Assembly: GCA_050247075.1 (NCBI GenBank)
Contig: JBFWUW010000008.1
Coordinates: 66,976 to 130,975 of the forward strand
Length of the DNA stretch: 64,000 nt
DNA from: JBFWUW01 sp050247075
Lineage (GTDB): Bacteria; Planctomycetota; Planctomycetia; Pirellulales; JBFWUW01
Direction of reading: 5' to 3'
Shown: positions 52,332-62,200 of the stretch, piece by piece
Numbering within the stretch: the stretch's first letter is position 1
Layout of the letters: each line of letters starts with the position of its first letter
Translations under genes and position numbers: made by a program
The notes under the pieces: model-generated
Told to the model about the DNA's origin: nothing
Databases searched by the model: none
What the model saw: only the letters and a program-made list of their open reading frames with translations

Positions 52332-52548
52332 GGCTGCTGCTTCCTTGCTGGGTTCAAACCGCCTTGGAGCGATCGCCAGGCAATTCCGTTGCCTGATCCG
52401 CGCGGGGCGGGGATTATCAGCCCAAATGCCCGTCGCGGTCAATCCGAGTGCGCCCCGCCACGACGTGCTAGCTGCTATTGCAAGGGGGGCGCAAAATTGA
52501 GGATGTTCGCGACAACGATTATCTGTTTCACCACGTTGTCCAACGGGG

Positions 52549-54891
52549 CTATTCCTGCTCAAACACCGCGCGGCCGCCCAGATAGGTTGTTAGCACCCGC
52601 GTACCGGCGATTTCCTCGACCGGACAGGTCAACAGGTCGCGGTCCAGTACAATCAGGTCGGCCAGCTTGCCCGCCTCCAACGAACCGAGCTGATCGTCCA
52701 GGAACAAAATGTAGGCGTTATTACCGGTATAGAAGCGGATTGCCTGTTCGCGGGTGAGGGCCTCTTCCGGGTGCAGCGGTTGCTCCAAGCGTTTGCCCAG
52801 GCGGGTGATGGTGGTCGCCATACCCAAGAACGGGTTGTAAGGGTTGATGCTACGAAACGAGCCGATCTTCTGCATGTGGTCCGAGCCGCCTCCGGCGATG
52901 GCCCCCGCCGCGAAGATGCTGGCCAGCGGCTGGAAGTACCGCAAACGGTCGTAGCCAAACTGGGCGTTCAAGGTGTTGGCATCCAGATACAACCAGGCGG
53001 GTTGAATATCGGCCGCCACACCCAGCCGGGCCATCATGTCAACCGCTTCGGCACTCATGAAATTGCTATGCGTCAGGCAAGGGCGGGTCGGCCGCACGGG
53101 CAGCGACTTGTTGACTTCGTCGTAAGCGTTCAACAAGTTGTGGACCGCGCCGTCGCCCGTGGCATGGGCCGTGAATTGCAGTCCGGCTTCGACCGTGGCC
53201 TTCACGATCGGCACCAGGTTTTCGTCGGGAATAAACTGCACGCCGCGATACTCAGGATCGGTGATGGAATAGATCTGGCTGACTCCCCACGGTTGCCGCA
53301 TGTAGGCGCTGCCGGTCAAGATGCCGCCATCGAGAAAGGTCTTAATGCCGATCACCCGCAACATCAGGTCTTCTTGCCGCAGGGGATGCCGGGCGACCTG
53401 CTGAATGCTTTCGATGACGCCTTCCAACTTGCCGCCGGCACCGACCGCGTGCGAGGCAGCCACCCGAGCCGTCAATCGCTGCTGCTGGTACAGGTTGAGA
53501 TAAAGCTCCAGCGTTCCAGGCGAGGTGTTGCGGTCGCCCAAGGTCGTCAGGCCGACGGAGTTGTAGTCTTTGATGAGCAACTCCAGCCGGTCCTGGCGGT
53601 CCTGCGCCGTGGCCGTGCTAGGGCGAGAGGTACTCTTGAGGAAACGCTTTGTCCCACCACGCAAGATGCCGGTCGGCTCGCCCGTTTGCGGGTCGCGTTC
53701 GACCGAGCCGGAACCGGTCGCGACAAAGTCCTTGTCGATGCCGCTGAGGCTTAGCGCCAGGCTGTTGGCCATGCCGTCGGGGCCGGTTGAAAAGACCACC
53801 GGATGTTTGGGCGCAACTTCATCAAGCTCGGCCTTGGTGGGAAAGCGCTGCTCCAACAGCCGCGTGATGAAGATCTGGCTGACCCAAATCCAATCCCCCT
53901 CTGGCAGCGCCTCGGTGCGCGACTTGACGTAGGCCAGCACGTCGGCGATCGACTCCATATCGGGCACGGGATGATCAAACTCGTGCATCGAAGCACCGTC
54001 GGGATGAACGTGCGAGTCGATCAAACCCGGCAACACCGTGCGTCCAGCCAGGTCCACCTGGCGCGTCTTTTCGCCGGCTATCGCCAGAATCTCATCGTTA
54101 GAGCCCACGCGCAGCAGCCGGTCGCCGCGAATGGCGACCGCCTCGGACAACGTGAATTGGGCATCGACGGTGACAATTTTGCCGTGATGCAAAATCAAAT
54201 CGGGCGAGTTGTCGCGGGCCGCATCCAAAAGGGGCCGCAAATGTTCCGTCCACAGCGCATATCCGGCGGGCGACAGATGCAAACGGTCCTCTGCATAGAG
54301 ATCGGGCCGCGGCTGGCCATCGTCACCCAGCATGGGCGAAAAGATGTCCAAGTAGGCCAGCCGAGAATCGTGCTGGCAGTACCGCTGAATCAGTTCATTC
54401 GCCGCCTTGGCCTGTTCGGCCAAGGCCCACCGCAGGGGGCTGGGCTTGATGCCAATGCATATCAGCCGACTGGTCGGCGACTGTTTGTGGATGGCTTTGC
54501 AGAGCGTTTTGAAATCGGCGGCGATTTGTTCTGGCGTTTTACCCGCGGCCAGGTCGTTATCTCCCTCGTACAGCACCACCACGCGCGGCCGATACGGTGT
54601 GATAATGCGATCGGCAAAGTGGATGGCATCCGACATTTGCGAACCGCCAAAGCCGCGGTTGAGAAAGCCTTCGTTGGGGAAGGATTCGTTCAGATTCCAG
54701 CGTCGAATGCTGGAACTCCCCACGAACAACACGCCGTCTGGCTGGGGCGGCGCGGCGAGGTCTTGTTCCTCAAACCGGGCAACTTCATTCTCAAAGCGAT
54801 TCGGCTCTTCCGCGGCAAAGGCCGGCGCGGCCAAAAGCAGCAACAGCGGGAGCAAGCAAGAGGGCTTGAGCGTCAGTCGAAGCAACAGCAT
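52549..54891 (-). CDS. Secreted SGNH hydrolase-amidohydrolase fusion
   Basis: A 780-residue exported protein. After a signal peptide (about 1-27), residues about 45-230 form an SGNH/GDSL esterase: VLFVGSSSIRRW, NRGFGGSQMSD, YEGDNDLAAGK and DRLHLSPAGY supply the four blocks. From about 235 a YtcJ-type amidohydrolase (family 3) follows: LIDSHVHPDGASMHEF, FTAHATGDGAVHNLL and a late GGGSDHMQKIG. Both sets of catalytic residues look intact. The substrate is unknown. GGAGG lies directly before the ATG at 54891. Confidence 0.8.
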   Translation of the reverse strand: MLLLRLTLKPSCLLPLLLLLAAPAFAAEEPNRFENEVARFEEQDLAAPPQPDGVLFVGSSSIRRWNLNESFPNEGFLNRGFGGSQMSDAIHFADRIITPYRPRVVVLYEGDNDLAAGKTPEQIAADFKTLCKAIHKQSPTSRLICIGIKPSPLRWALAEQAKAANELIQRYCQHDSRLAYLDIFSPMLGDDGQPRPDLYAEDRLHLSPAGYALWTEHLRPLLDAARDNSPDLILHHGKIVTVDAQFTLSEAVAIRGDRLLRVGSNDEILAIAGEKTRQVDLAGRTVLPGLIDSHVHPDGASMHEFDHPVPDMESIADVLAYVKSRTEALPEGDWIWVSQIFITRLLEQRFPTKAELDEVAPKHPVVFSTGPDGMANSLALSLSGIDKDFVATGSGSVERDPQTGEPTGILRGGTKRFLKSTSRPSTATAQDRQDRLELLIKDYNSVGLTTLGDRNTSPGTLELYLNLYQQQRLTARVAASHAVGAGGKLEGVIESIQQVARHPLRQEDLMLRVIGIKTFLDGGILTGSAYMRQPWGVSQIYSITDPEYRGVQFIPDENLVPIVKATVEAGLQFTAHATGDGAVHNLLNAYDEVNKSLPVRPTRPCLTHSNFMSAEAVDMMARLGVAADIQPAWLYLDANTLNAQFGYDRLRYFQPLASIFAAGAIAGGGSDHMQKIGSFRSINPYNPFLGMATTITRLGKRLEQPLHPEEALTREQAIRFYTGNNAYILFLDDQLGSLEAGKLADLIVLDRDLLTCPVEEIAGTRVLTTYLGGRAVFEQE

Positions 54892-54964
54892 GGCAAACCT
54901 CCGGGCCGGGTATTTTCACGGTCCCGATTGTAGTCGCTAGCGAGGAGCGAGTCTGCCATTCGGT

Positions 54965-55019
54965 CTGTAGGAGGCGGTTTCCTAGCCGATGAATCTGTAG
55001 GAGCCGTCTCCGACGGCGA
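54965..55019 (+). repeat. REP-like dual hairpin, locus 9
   Basis: A first-type unit with a damaged stem (54965-54990; GGCGGTTTCCTAGCC) is followed after four bases by a perfect second-type unit (54995-55019). It lies between the SGNH-amidohydrolase start and the end of the UVR-motif gene. Confidence 0.82.
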
Positions 55020-55078
55020 CAACGCGGTGCCTTGATAGCAGGCGTTTTCCTGCGCATTCAATTGCACCGCGTTGCCTA

Positions 55079-55876
55079 TCACGCTGACTCTGCCGGCGAG
55101 TCGCCGGCAGATGGCGGCTGCAACTTGCGCAGTTCGTCGCGCAGGTGGGCGGCTTCCTCAAACCGCTCTTCCGCCACCGCCGTATTGAGTTGTTCATGCA
55201 GAGCGGCGACTTTGGCCGCGCGGCGGCCGGAAGGGGAACGCTCGGCGACTTCCTCGCGCCAGCGCTGCAAGAACAGCAGGTCCTGGCAATCCTCGGCCCG
55301 TTGCGTTTGCGAGTATTCCTCCAGAAAGTCCTGAATGCCTTGAATACCGTGGTCGATCACGCCGATGGCACCAACCACGTCGCCCGCTTCCAGCAGCGGC
55401 GTGGCGACCGCCCGCGCGTGCATCATGGTGACATAGGGCCGCCATTGGTCGAACCGCAGCTTGTCTGCCTGCTGGGCCGCGTATTGCCGCACAAAGGTGA
55501 ACAGCCGCAAATTGCGCAGCGTATCGCGGGCGCACAGTTCGTAACGCTTCAGGCTCCAAAAACAGCGGTAGCGATAGTAGTATTGGTTCCCCTCGCGCAG
55601 CAGAATTTGGCAATCGCGCGAGTCGAGCCGGAATTCCGCCTGGTCGGTGGCGGCATCGCCCGACTCGCGTTGCCGCTGCTGATAGAAGTGCAGCCACGAC
55701 TCGCAGCCATTGGGGCGCTGGCCGTCTGGCCGGCCATCCATCTGCATTTGTAATACGCCCAGATCCAACCGCATTTGAATCTTTTCGCGGCCGTCGTCGC
55801 CATGAATCAGGCGCACTGTCCAGTCCTCTGGATTGTACGGCCAGGCGTCCAGCAGGTTGGATAGGTCTTGAGACAC
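55079..55876 (-). CDS. UVR (UvrB/UvrC) motif protein
   Basis: A 265-residue cytoplasmic protein. The C-terminus has a UVR motif, LHEQLNTAVAEERFEEAAHLRDELRKL (about 222-248), used for protein-protein contacts in UvrB, UvrC, ClpC and McsA. The N-terminal 200 residues (CQILLREGNQYYYRYRCFW, YVTMMHARAVATPLLEAGDV) are helical and unassigned. The start is a GTG at 55876. It may interact with a Clp or repair factor, but this is inference. Confidence 0.7.
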   Translation of the reverse strand: MSQDLSNLLDAWPYNPEDWTVRLIHGDDGREKIQMRLDLGVLQMQMDGRPDGQRPNGCESWLHFYQQRQRESGDAATDQAEFRLDSRDCQILLREGNQYYYRYRCFWSLKRYELCARDTLRNLRLFTFVRQYAAQQADKLRFDQWRPYVTMMHARAVATPLLEAGDVVGAIGVIDHGIQGIQDFLEEYSQTQRAEDCQDLLFLQRWREEVAERSPSGRRAAKVAALHEQLNTAVAEERFEEAAHLRDELRKLQPPSAGDSPAESA

Positions 55877-55959
55877 GCTTCGTGCGCCGGGCGGGTGGAC
55901 GTTGGGTGGGATTCGGGAACGGTCGAGGAATTTGGGGTTAACCGTTGGAGGCCGGATTG

Positions 55960-56014
55960 TCGCCGTCGGAGACGGTTCCTACAGGCTGGTCGGCGATGGA
56001 ATCGCCTCCTACAG
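55960..56014 (-). repeat. REP-like dual hairpin, locus 10
   Basis: On the minus strand this reads a perfect first-type unit (56014-55990) and then a second-type unit (55984-55960; CTGTAGGAAC head, stem paired CCGTC/GACGG). Order and spacing are the same as at plus-strand loci, so the composite is a unit. It sits ahead of the UVR-motif gene. Confidence 0.85.
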
Positions 56015-56127
56015 GCGGATAGGCCCGACGGTTTGACCGTCAGCATGACGATGACTGGCCCGCTCGACAAGGGCGTTCGCCGAGGGCATGCGGCTAGATA
56101 TCAATGCCACAAACATCGCCGAATTGC

Positions 56128-58770
56128 CTATTTTGTCTCAAACGCCTCAGATGCCGCAATGAACTGGATCAACGACCGCAGGGTGTAGTCGTTTTTCTTA
56201 ACGTGCGCCACCGCCGCTTTGACTTGCAACTGGTCGGCAATGCCCAATTCTCGCCCCAGGGCATAGGTAAACAGCTTGTTGGCCAGGCATTGCAAGAACA
56301 AGTCCTCTTGCTTCAAAATCACCCGTTGCAAGCCCTGAACTCCGACTATCTCCGTGCCATCGGGGAACTTGCTGGAGGCGTCTATTTTCGGATCGTCCCG
56401 CTCGATCCGGCCTTTGTAACCAAAGCCTTCTTGCTCCCGCCATTCGCCGGCGGCGTTGAAATTCTCCAAGGCAAATCCCAAGGGATCAATCTTATTGTGG
56501 CAACGGGCACATTGCGCATGCGTGCGGTGGATTTCCAATCGTTGGCGGACGGTGGCCTTATCCAGGCCCGGCACCTTGGGTGCAATGTCGCCGGCGTTGG
56601 CCACCGGCAAGCCGGGATCGGTCCCCAGAATGTTCTTGAGGATCCAAGTCCCCCGCTTAACAGGCGAGGTCCGCGTGCCGTTGGAAGTGATGGTCAGCAC
56701 GGAAGCTTGTGTCATCACGCCGCCACGTTGCACCCCGTTGGGCAGAGGTACGCGGCGGAAATGGTCGCCGCGCACGTTGGGTATGCCATAAAAGCGGCCC
56801 AACCGCTCGTTAATTACGGCAAAGTCCGACTGCACGAAATTCATCACGCTCAGATCGTTCCGCAAGATCTCCTCAAAGAACGCCCGCGATTCGCCGACGA
56901 TGGACGTTTCTAAATGGCGGTCGTACTTGGGGTACAAGTCGGCGGCCGGCGGATTGGCGCCGACTTCGCGCAGGCCCAGCCACTGCCCGGCAAAGTTTCG
57001 GACCAACGCATCCGACTTGGGATCGGCCAGCAAGCGATCGACTTGGGCGGCCCGTTGCGGCGATTTTCGCAGTTCTCGCTGGCTGGCCAGCTTCAGCAAA
57101 TCGTCGTCGGGCATCGACGACCACAAGAAGTACGACAACCGGGCCACTAACTCGTGATCGTTCAGTTTGCGGGCAGACGCCGGCGAATCGTCTGTCGATT
57201 GCGCCTGCTTGGACAACGGTTCGGTCAGGTACAAAAAGTTCGGCGAGACCAGCACCGCCATCAGCGGCGGCTTGATCGCCTGTACGAACGACGGCGCGTC
57301 TTTCATCGCCCGATCGTACAACTTGAGCTTGTCGTCGATCTCGTCCGTCTTCACCGGGCGGCGGTAGGCCCGGCGCATGAACATCTTAATAACCTCGCGG
57401 GCGTACTCCCGCTGCTTCGACTTGGCCCCTTGATTCTTCGATTCGATCAAGATCCGCTGGTGGCTGGGGGGTGGCCAGGATTCATAGACGGGACCTTCGA
57501 TTTCGATCCAATCGACGTACAACTCAGGACGGGCAAACACGTCGTGGCCTTGAAACCAAAAATTTTCCAACTCGCGGGGAATGGAGTAGGCGTACTCCAT
57601 CGTCATTCCGGCCCGTTCGGTGGTAAAGCGTGCCCGCTGCTCGTAGATTTGCGGCTCTTCCCAGGGCGCGGCCACATCGAACTCGGCAATGGTCTTGGGC
57701 TGGCCTCCCAGGTCTTGCACCAGCTTCAACCGCGGCGGGCCGTAGTCGTACATGCGGTCATCGCGAAAATGTTGCAAGTCGCGCTCAAATTGTTCTTTAT
57801 GCCAGCGGGCGCCGTTGGGGTTCTCCTTCATCTGCATTTCCATCCGGTTGGCCAATGCCTTTTCGGCCGACTCCACTACTTCCTGCCGGTTGGGAACGCG
57901 GCCCGCCGCGCGGATGCGGATGATGTACTCGCCAGCATGGGGCATTTGATAGTCGCGGCAGTTCAAGGTTTTGTCCCAATTGGCATGATGCAGCACCTTA
58001 AAGCCGTCCCGCACCGGGTTATTGCCGCCGTTGACAATGGCGTTGTGCTGGTCAAAGCGGACCCGGTTGGAATCGCTATCCCCCGAGTCGACCTCAAACC
58101 GCCAGCGGATCGACGAAGGCTGTTCTCCTTCCACGAGTGCCCGGTCAAGAATTTTTCGGGCGGCATCGAGGTAAAGTTCCAGTTGCAGGGGCGACAGCGT
58201 CAGCGCCTGGCCGTTGTTGTCAAAGCCCCCCGCCGGCGGATCTTGAGGAAAGCCAGAGGTGTCAAAATCGACGCCCACCAGATCGCGGATGGTATTGCGG
58301 TACTCCTCGCGATTCAGCCGCCGCAAGACAATAGCGCTATCGCGGCGGAGCAACTCGGCTTGGGCCATTTGCGCCGTGATCCAATCGACGACCTTGGCAA
58401 CCTCGTTGGTATTGGGTTGCGGTTCGCCTTCCGGCGGCATTTCGTGGCTATTTAGTACGTTGACCACCTCGCCCCAACGCTCTTTGCTTCGCAATTCGAC
58501 AAAGTCATTCGGCAAATGTTGATCGACACGGAATTCCCCTTCCTGCTTATCGCCACCATGGCAACGCAGGCAATGCGTCTTCAGAAACGGCCCTATGGTG
58601 GCCTTAAACCCCGCATCGTCGGGCTGAAAGGCCGGCGGCTTGTCTGCGGCACGGAGCATTTCGGCAGTCAACGCTAGAGTCACCGTTAACGACAAGATCG
58701 CAATCGGGCTGCGTCCCGATCGAATCGAACGAACCAATATTCGGAAAACGTTCGTCATCAAATCCCGCAA
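56128..58770 (-). CDS. DUF1592-type planctomycete cytochrome protein
   Basis: An 880-residue exported protein. After a signal region (to about 42) it has a planctomycete cytochrome-c-like motif, HCLRCHGGD. The DUF1587/1595/1592/1588/1585 run follows, with RRLNREEYRNTIRDLVGVDF, AYRRPVKTDEIDDKLKLY, ELVARLSYFLWSSMPDD, GVMTQASVLTITSNGTRTSP and CARCHNKIDPLGFALENFNA. The two CxxCH sites suggest haem binding. These proteins usually pair with a DUF1552 protein; none is here. The start is at 58770 or the ATG four codons on. Confidence 0.9.
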   Translation of the reverse strand: MRDLMTNVFRILVRSIRSGRSPIAILSLTVTLALTAEMLRAADKPPAFQPDDAGFKATIGPFLKTHCLRCHGGDKQEGEFRVDQHLPNDFVELRSKERWGEVVNVLNSHEMPPEGEPQPNTNEVAKVVDWITAQMAQAELLRRDSAIVLRRLNREEYRNTIRDLVGVDFDTSGFPQDPPAGGFDNNGQALTLSPLQLELYLDAARKILDRALVEGEQPSSIRWRFEVDSGDSDSNRVRFDQHNAIVNGGNNPVRDGFKVLHHANWDKTLNCRDYQMPHAGEYIIRIRAAGRVPNRQEVVESAEKALANRMEMQMKENPNGARWHKEQFERDLQHFRDDRMYDYGPPRLKLVQDLGGQPKTIAEFDVAAPWEEPQIYEQRARFTTERAGMTMEYAYSIPRELENFWFQGHDVFARPELYVDWIEIEGPVYESWPPPSHQRILIESKNQGAKSKQREYAREVIKMFMRRAYRRPVKTDEIDDKLKLYDRAMKDAPSFVQAIKPPLMAVLVSPNFLYLTEPLSKQAQSTDDSPASARKLNDHELVARLSYFLWSSMPDDDLLKLASQRELRKSPQRAAQVDRLLADPKSDALVRNFAGQWLGLREVGANPPAADLYPKYDRHLETSIVGESRAFFEEILRNDLSVMNFVQSDFAVINERLGRFYGIPNVRGDHFRRVPLPNGVQRGGVMTQASVLTITSNGTRTSPVKRGTWILKNILGTDPGLPVANAGDIAPKVPGLDKATVRQRLEIHRTHAQCARCHNKIDPLGFALENFNAAGEWREQEGFGYKGRIERDDPKIDASSKFPDGTEIVGVQGLQRVILKQEDLFLQCLANKLFTYALGRELGIADQLQVKAAVAHVKKNDYTLRSLIQFIAASEAFETK

Positions 58771-58857
58771 TTCGGTAATGTGGAGCTAGTGGACAATACA
58801 ATTCTATTATCTTCGTCGTGGCCGCCTTTGTCACCCTGTCCCAGCTCTTTCGACGCC

Positions 58858-59172
58858 ATGAATACGCCTCCTTCACGACGCTGGCAATTTGGCCTGAGCA
58901 GCTTGCTCTGCATGGTGACGCTCCTTTCCGTGGCTTTGGCGAAGGTATCGCTCATGCGGCCCGACCGAATCCATTCCCAAGATGAAGCCGTTTCATTGTT
59001 GGTGTTGTTTGGCTGTTGTCTCGATCCGATACTGGGTGTTTTGGGGGGCGGGTTGATGGGCCAATTGGTCGGGCGAGGACGGCCGCAAGCTGTTGTGGAT
59101 GGCATCCTTCTTGGCGTTCTGGTGACACAAGCCATGAGTTGCCTGCTGATGCTGCCGACCGCTTGCGGATGA
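58858..59172 (+). CDS. Small membrane protein with planctomycete N-terminal motif
   Basis: A 104-residue protein. The N-terminus RRWQFGLSSLLCMVTLLSVA is the motif of many small planctomycete membrane proteins (related RFSLRTLL forms). Two further membrane segments follow (LLVLFGCCLDPILGVLGGGL and DGILLGVLVTQAMSCLL). The function is unknown. The ATG at 58858 lies after GACGCC without a clear ribosome binding site. It is divergent from the DUF1592 gene. Confidence 0.65.
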   Translation: MNTPPSRRWQFGLSSLLCMVTLLSVALAKVSLMRPDRIHSQDEAVSLLVLFGCCLDPILGVLGGGLMGQLVGRGRPQAVVDGILLGVLVTQAMSCLLMLPTACG

Positions 59173-59285
59173 TTTTGTCAAAATCCGCCACCTGGCAATT
59201 TCACGGCTACCCAGTGCCCATTTTCTTGCGTATCTTGGAAATGTGCGAACGTACACGCCCTGTTTCGTCCTAGCCGGTTGACTGC

Positions 59286-62200
59286 ATGACGCTTGAAGGG
59301 TTTCATCCGCTGGTGACGGAATGGTTCAACGGGCGGTTTGCCGCGCCGACGGAACCGCAACAGCAAGGCTGGCCGGCCATCATGGCCGGCCGCCATTCGC
59401 TCATCGCCGCCCCTACCGGTAGTGGCAAGACGCTCTCGGCGTTTCTGGTCTGCATCGACCAATTGGTTCGACAGGGATTGGCAGGCCAACTTGAAGACGA
59501 GACGCACGTATTGTACGTCTCTCCGTTGAAGGCCCTTAGCAACGATATCCGCCGTAACTTGCAACGTCCGCTGGAGGAAATTGCCGCCTGCGCCGCTGCG
59601 GCGGGTTTGGCATTGCCCCCCATTCGGGCTTCGGTCCGCACGGGCGACACGCCGGCCAGCGAGCGGCGGTCGATGCTCCGCCGCCCGCCGCATATTCTGG
59701 TCACTACTCCCGAGTCTCTCTATCTGCTGCTGACCAGTGCCCGCGGGCGAGATTTGTTGGGCAACATTCGCACGGTAATCGTGGATGAAATCCATGCTTT
59801 GGCGCGCGACAAGCGCGGCTCGCACCTCACGCTGTCTTTGGAACGGTTGGAAGCCCTTTGCCCCACGCCGCCGCAGCGAATTGGCCTTTCCGCCACGCAA
59901 CGGCCCATGGACGAAATGGCCCGTTTTTTAGTCGGGTCGCGGCGCGTTGATGCGGTAGGCCAGCCCGAATGCCAGATTGTCGATGTGGGGCATATCCGCC
60001 GGCTCGATTTGGGAATCGAAGTACCCCCAACAGAACTCTCCGCCGTTTGCAGCCACGAGACCTGGGACGAGGTTTACGCCCGGCTGTGCGAACTGATCAA
60101 TTCCCATCGCAGCACACTCGTCTTCGTCAACACGCGGCGATTGGCGGAGCGCGTGGCCCATAGCCTGGGTGAATTACTGGGCGAAGAAGCCGTGGCGAGC
60201 CATCATGGCAGCCTGTCGAAAGAGACGCGGCTATCGGCCGAGGAGCGGCTGGCCAGCGGGCAATTGAAGGCCATTGTGGCCACGGCCTCGCTGGAACTGG
60301 GCATCGATGTCGGCTTTATCGACCTGGTCTGTCAGATCGGTTCGCCCCGGTCGATCGCCACTTGTTTGCAGCGCGTCGGGCGGGCTGGCCACTCGCTGGG
60401 GGCGGTCCCCAAAGGGCGGCTCTTTCCGCTCACCCGCGATGAATTGTTGGAATGCCTGGCTCTGACGCGGGCGGTCAAACTAGGCCGGCTGGACAAGATC
60501 GAAATCCCCCATCTGCCGCGCGACATTCTGGCCCAGCAGATCGTGGCCGAAGTTGCCGCGCGCGATTGTTCCGAGGACAGCCTGTACGATCTGTGCCGCG
60601 GTGCCTGGCCATATCGCGATTTGCCGCGCGGCGAGTTCGACGAGATCGTGGCGATGCTGAGCGAAGGGATCGGCCGCGGCAACAAGCGGGGCCATTATTT
60701 GCATCGCGACCGTATCGCCGGCCAGCTCAAGGCCCGCCGTAGTGCCCGGATTGCCGCTTTGACCAGCGGCGGCGCCATTCCCGAGCTGGCCGACTACCGC
60801 GTTGTCACCGAGGCCGACCACACCTTTGTCGGCACGGTCAACGAGGACTTCGCCATTGAAAGCATGAAAGGTGATATTTTCCTGCTGGGCAACACCGCCT
60901 GGCGGATTCGCTACGTCCGTGGCGGCGAAGTCGTGGTCGCCGATGCCCACGGTGAGCCAGCCTCTATTCCCTTCTGGCTGGGCGAAGCCCCCGGCCGCAC
61001 GATTGAGCTGTCGCGGGAAGTCTCGGAACTGCGAAACGAGATCGCTAATCGAGTGGAACGGAAGGCGAAAGGCGAAGGGCGAAAGGCTGAAGTTGAGAAG
61101 GAGACCGATTCATCTTCGGAAAACCCCGAAGGCTCCGCCGCCGATTTCTTAGTGCGTGAATGCGGTGCGACGGTTTCCGCCGCCCAACAAGCAGCCCAAT
61201 ACGTGGCGGCGCAGATGGTGGCGGTGGGCATGGTGCCGACCTGCCGGCAGATCATGTTTGAAAGGTTCTTCGACGAGTCGGGCGGAATGCAACTGGTGAT
61301 CCATTCGCCGATGGGCGCGCGAATCAACCGCGCCTGGGGACTGGCAATGCGCAAGCGGTTTTGCCGCAGTTTTGACTTTGAACTGCAAGCCAGCGCCGAC
61401 GACAACGGCATTGTTCTCTCGCTAGGCCCACAGCACAGTTTTCCGCTGGAGAGCATGTTTCGCATGCTCAACCCGCAAAACGCGGAACACATGCTGACGC
61501 AGGCCCTGCTGGCGGTTCCCATTTTTCAGATTCGCTGGCGGTGGAATTCCACCCGTTCGCTGGCCGTGTTGCGGCAACAAGGGGGGAAAAAAGTCCCGCC
61601 GCCATTGCAGCGATTCCGGGCCGACGACCTGCTAACGGCTGTCTTTCCGGCACAAACCGCCTGTCAGGAGAACCGGCCCGAGGATGTGGAGATTCCCAAT
61701 CACCCGCTGGTGCGGCAGACAATGCACGATTGCCTGACCGAGGCTTGCGACCTGCCCCGTTGGAAGCAACTGCTGGCCGAGGTCGAGTCGGGCGAGACTC
61801 AATTCGTGGCCCGCGACACGCGCGAGCCTTCTCCATTTAGCTACGAGATCCTCAACGCCAATCCTTACGCTTTCCTGGACAATGCTCCGCTGGAGGAACG
61901 CCGGGCACGGGCCGTGGCCACGCGCCGCAGCGTTTCCCCCGATACGCTGGGCGATTTGTCGTGGCTCGATCCGGCAGCCATTGCCCGCGTGCGGGCCGAT
62001 GTCTGGCCGACCGTGCGCGATAGCGACGAACTGCACGATTGCTTGCTGCAGCTCAACGTGCTTCCCGAGTTGGAAGGGGCCGAATGGCGCAAGCACTTTG
62101 ACCGCCTGGTGGCGGCCGGCCGCGCGGCAACACTTCGCCGGGGCGATGCGCCCGCATTGTGGGTCTCGGCCGAGCGACTGCGTCTGGCCGAGGCGGCTTT

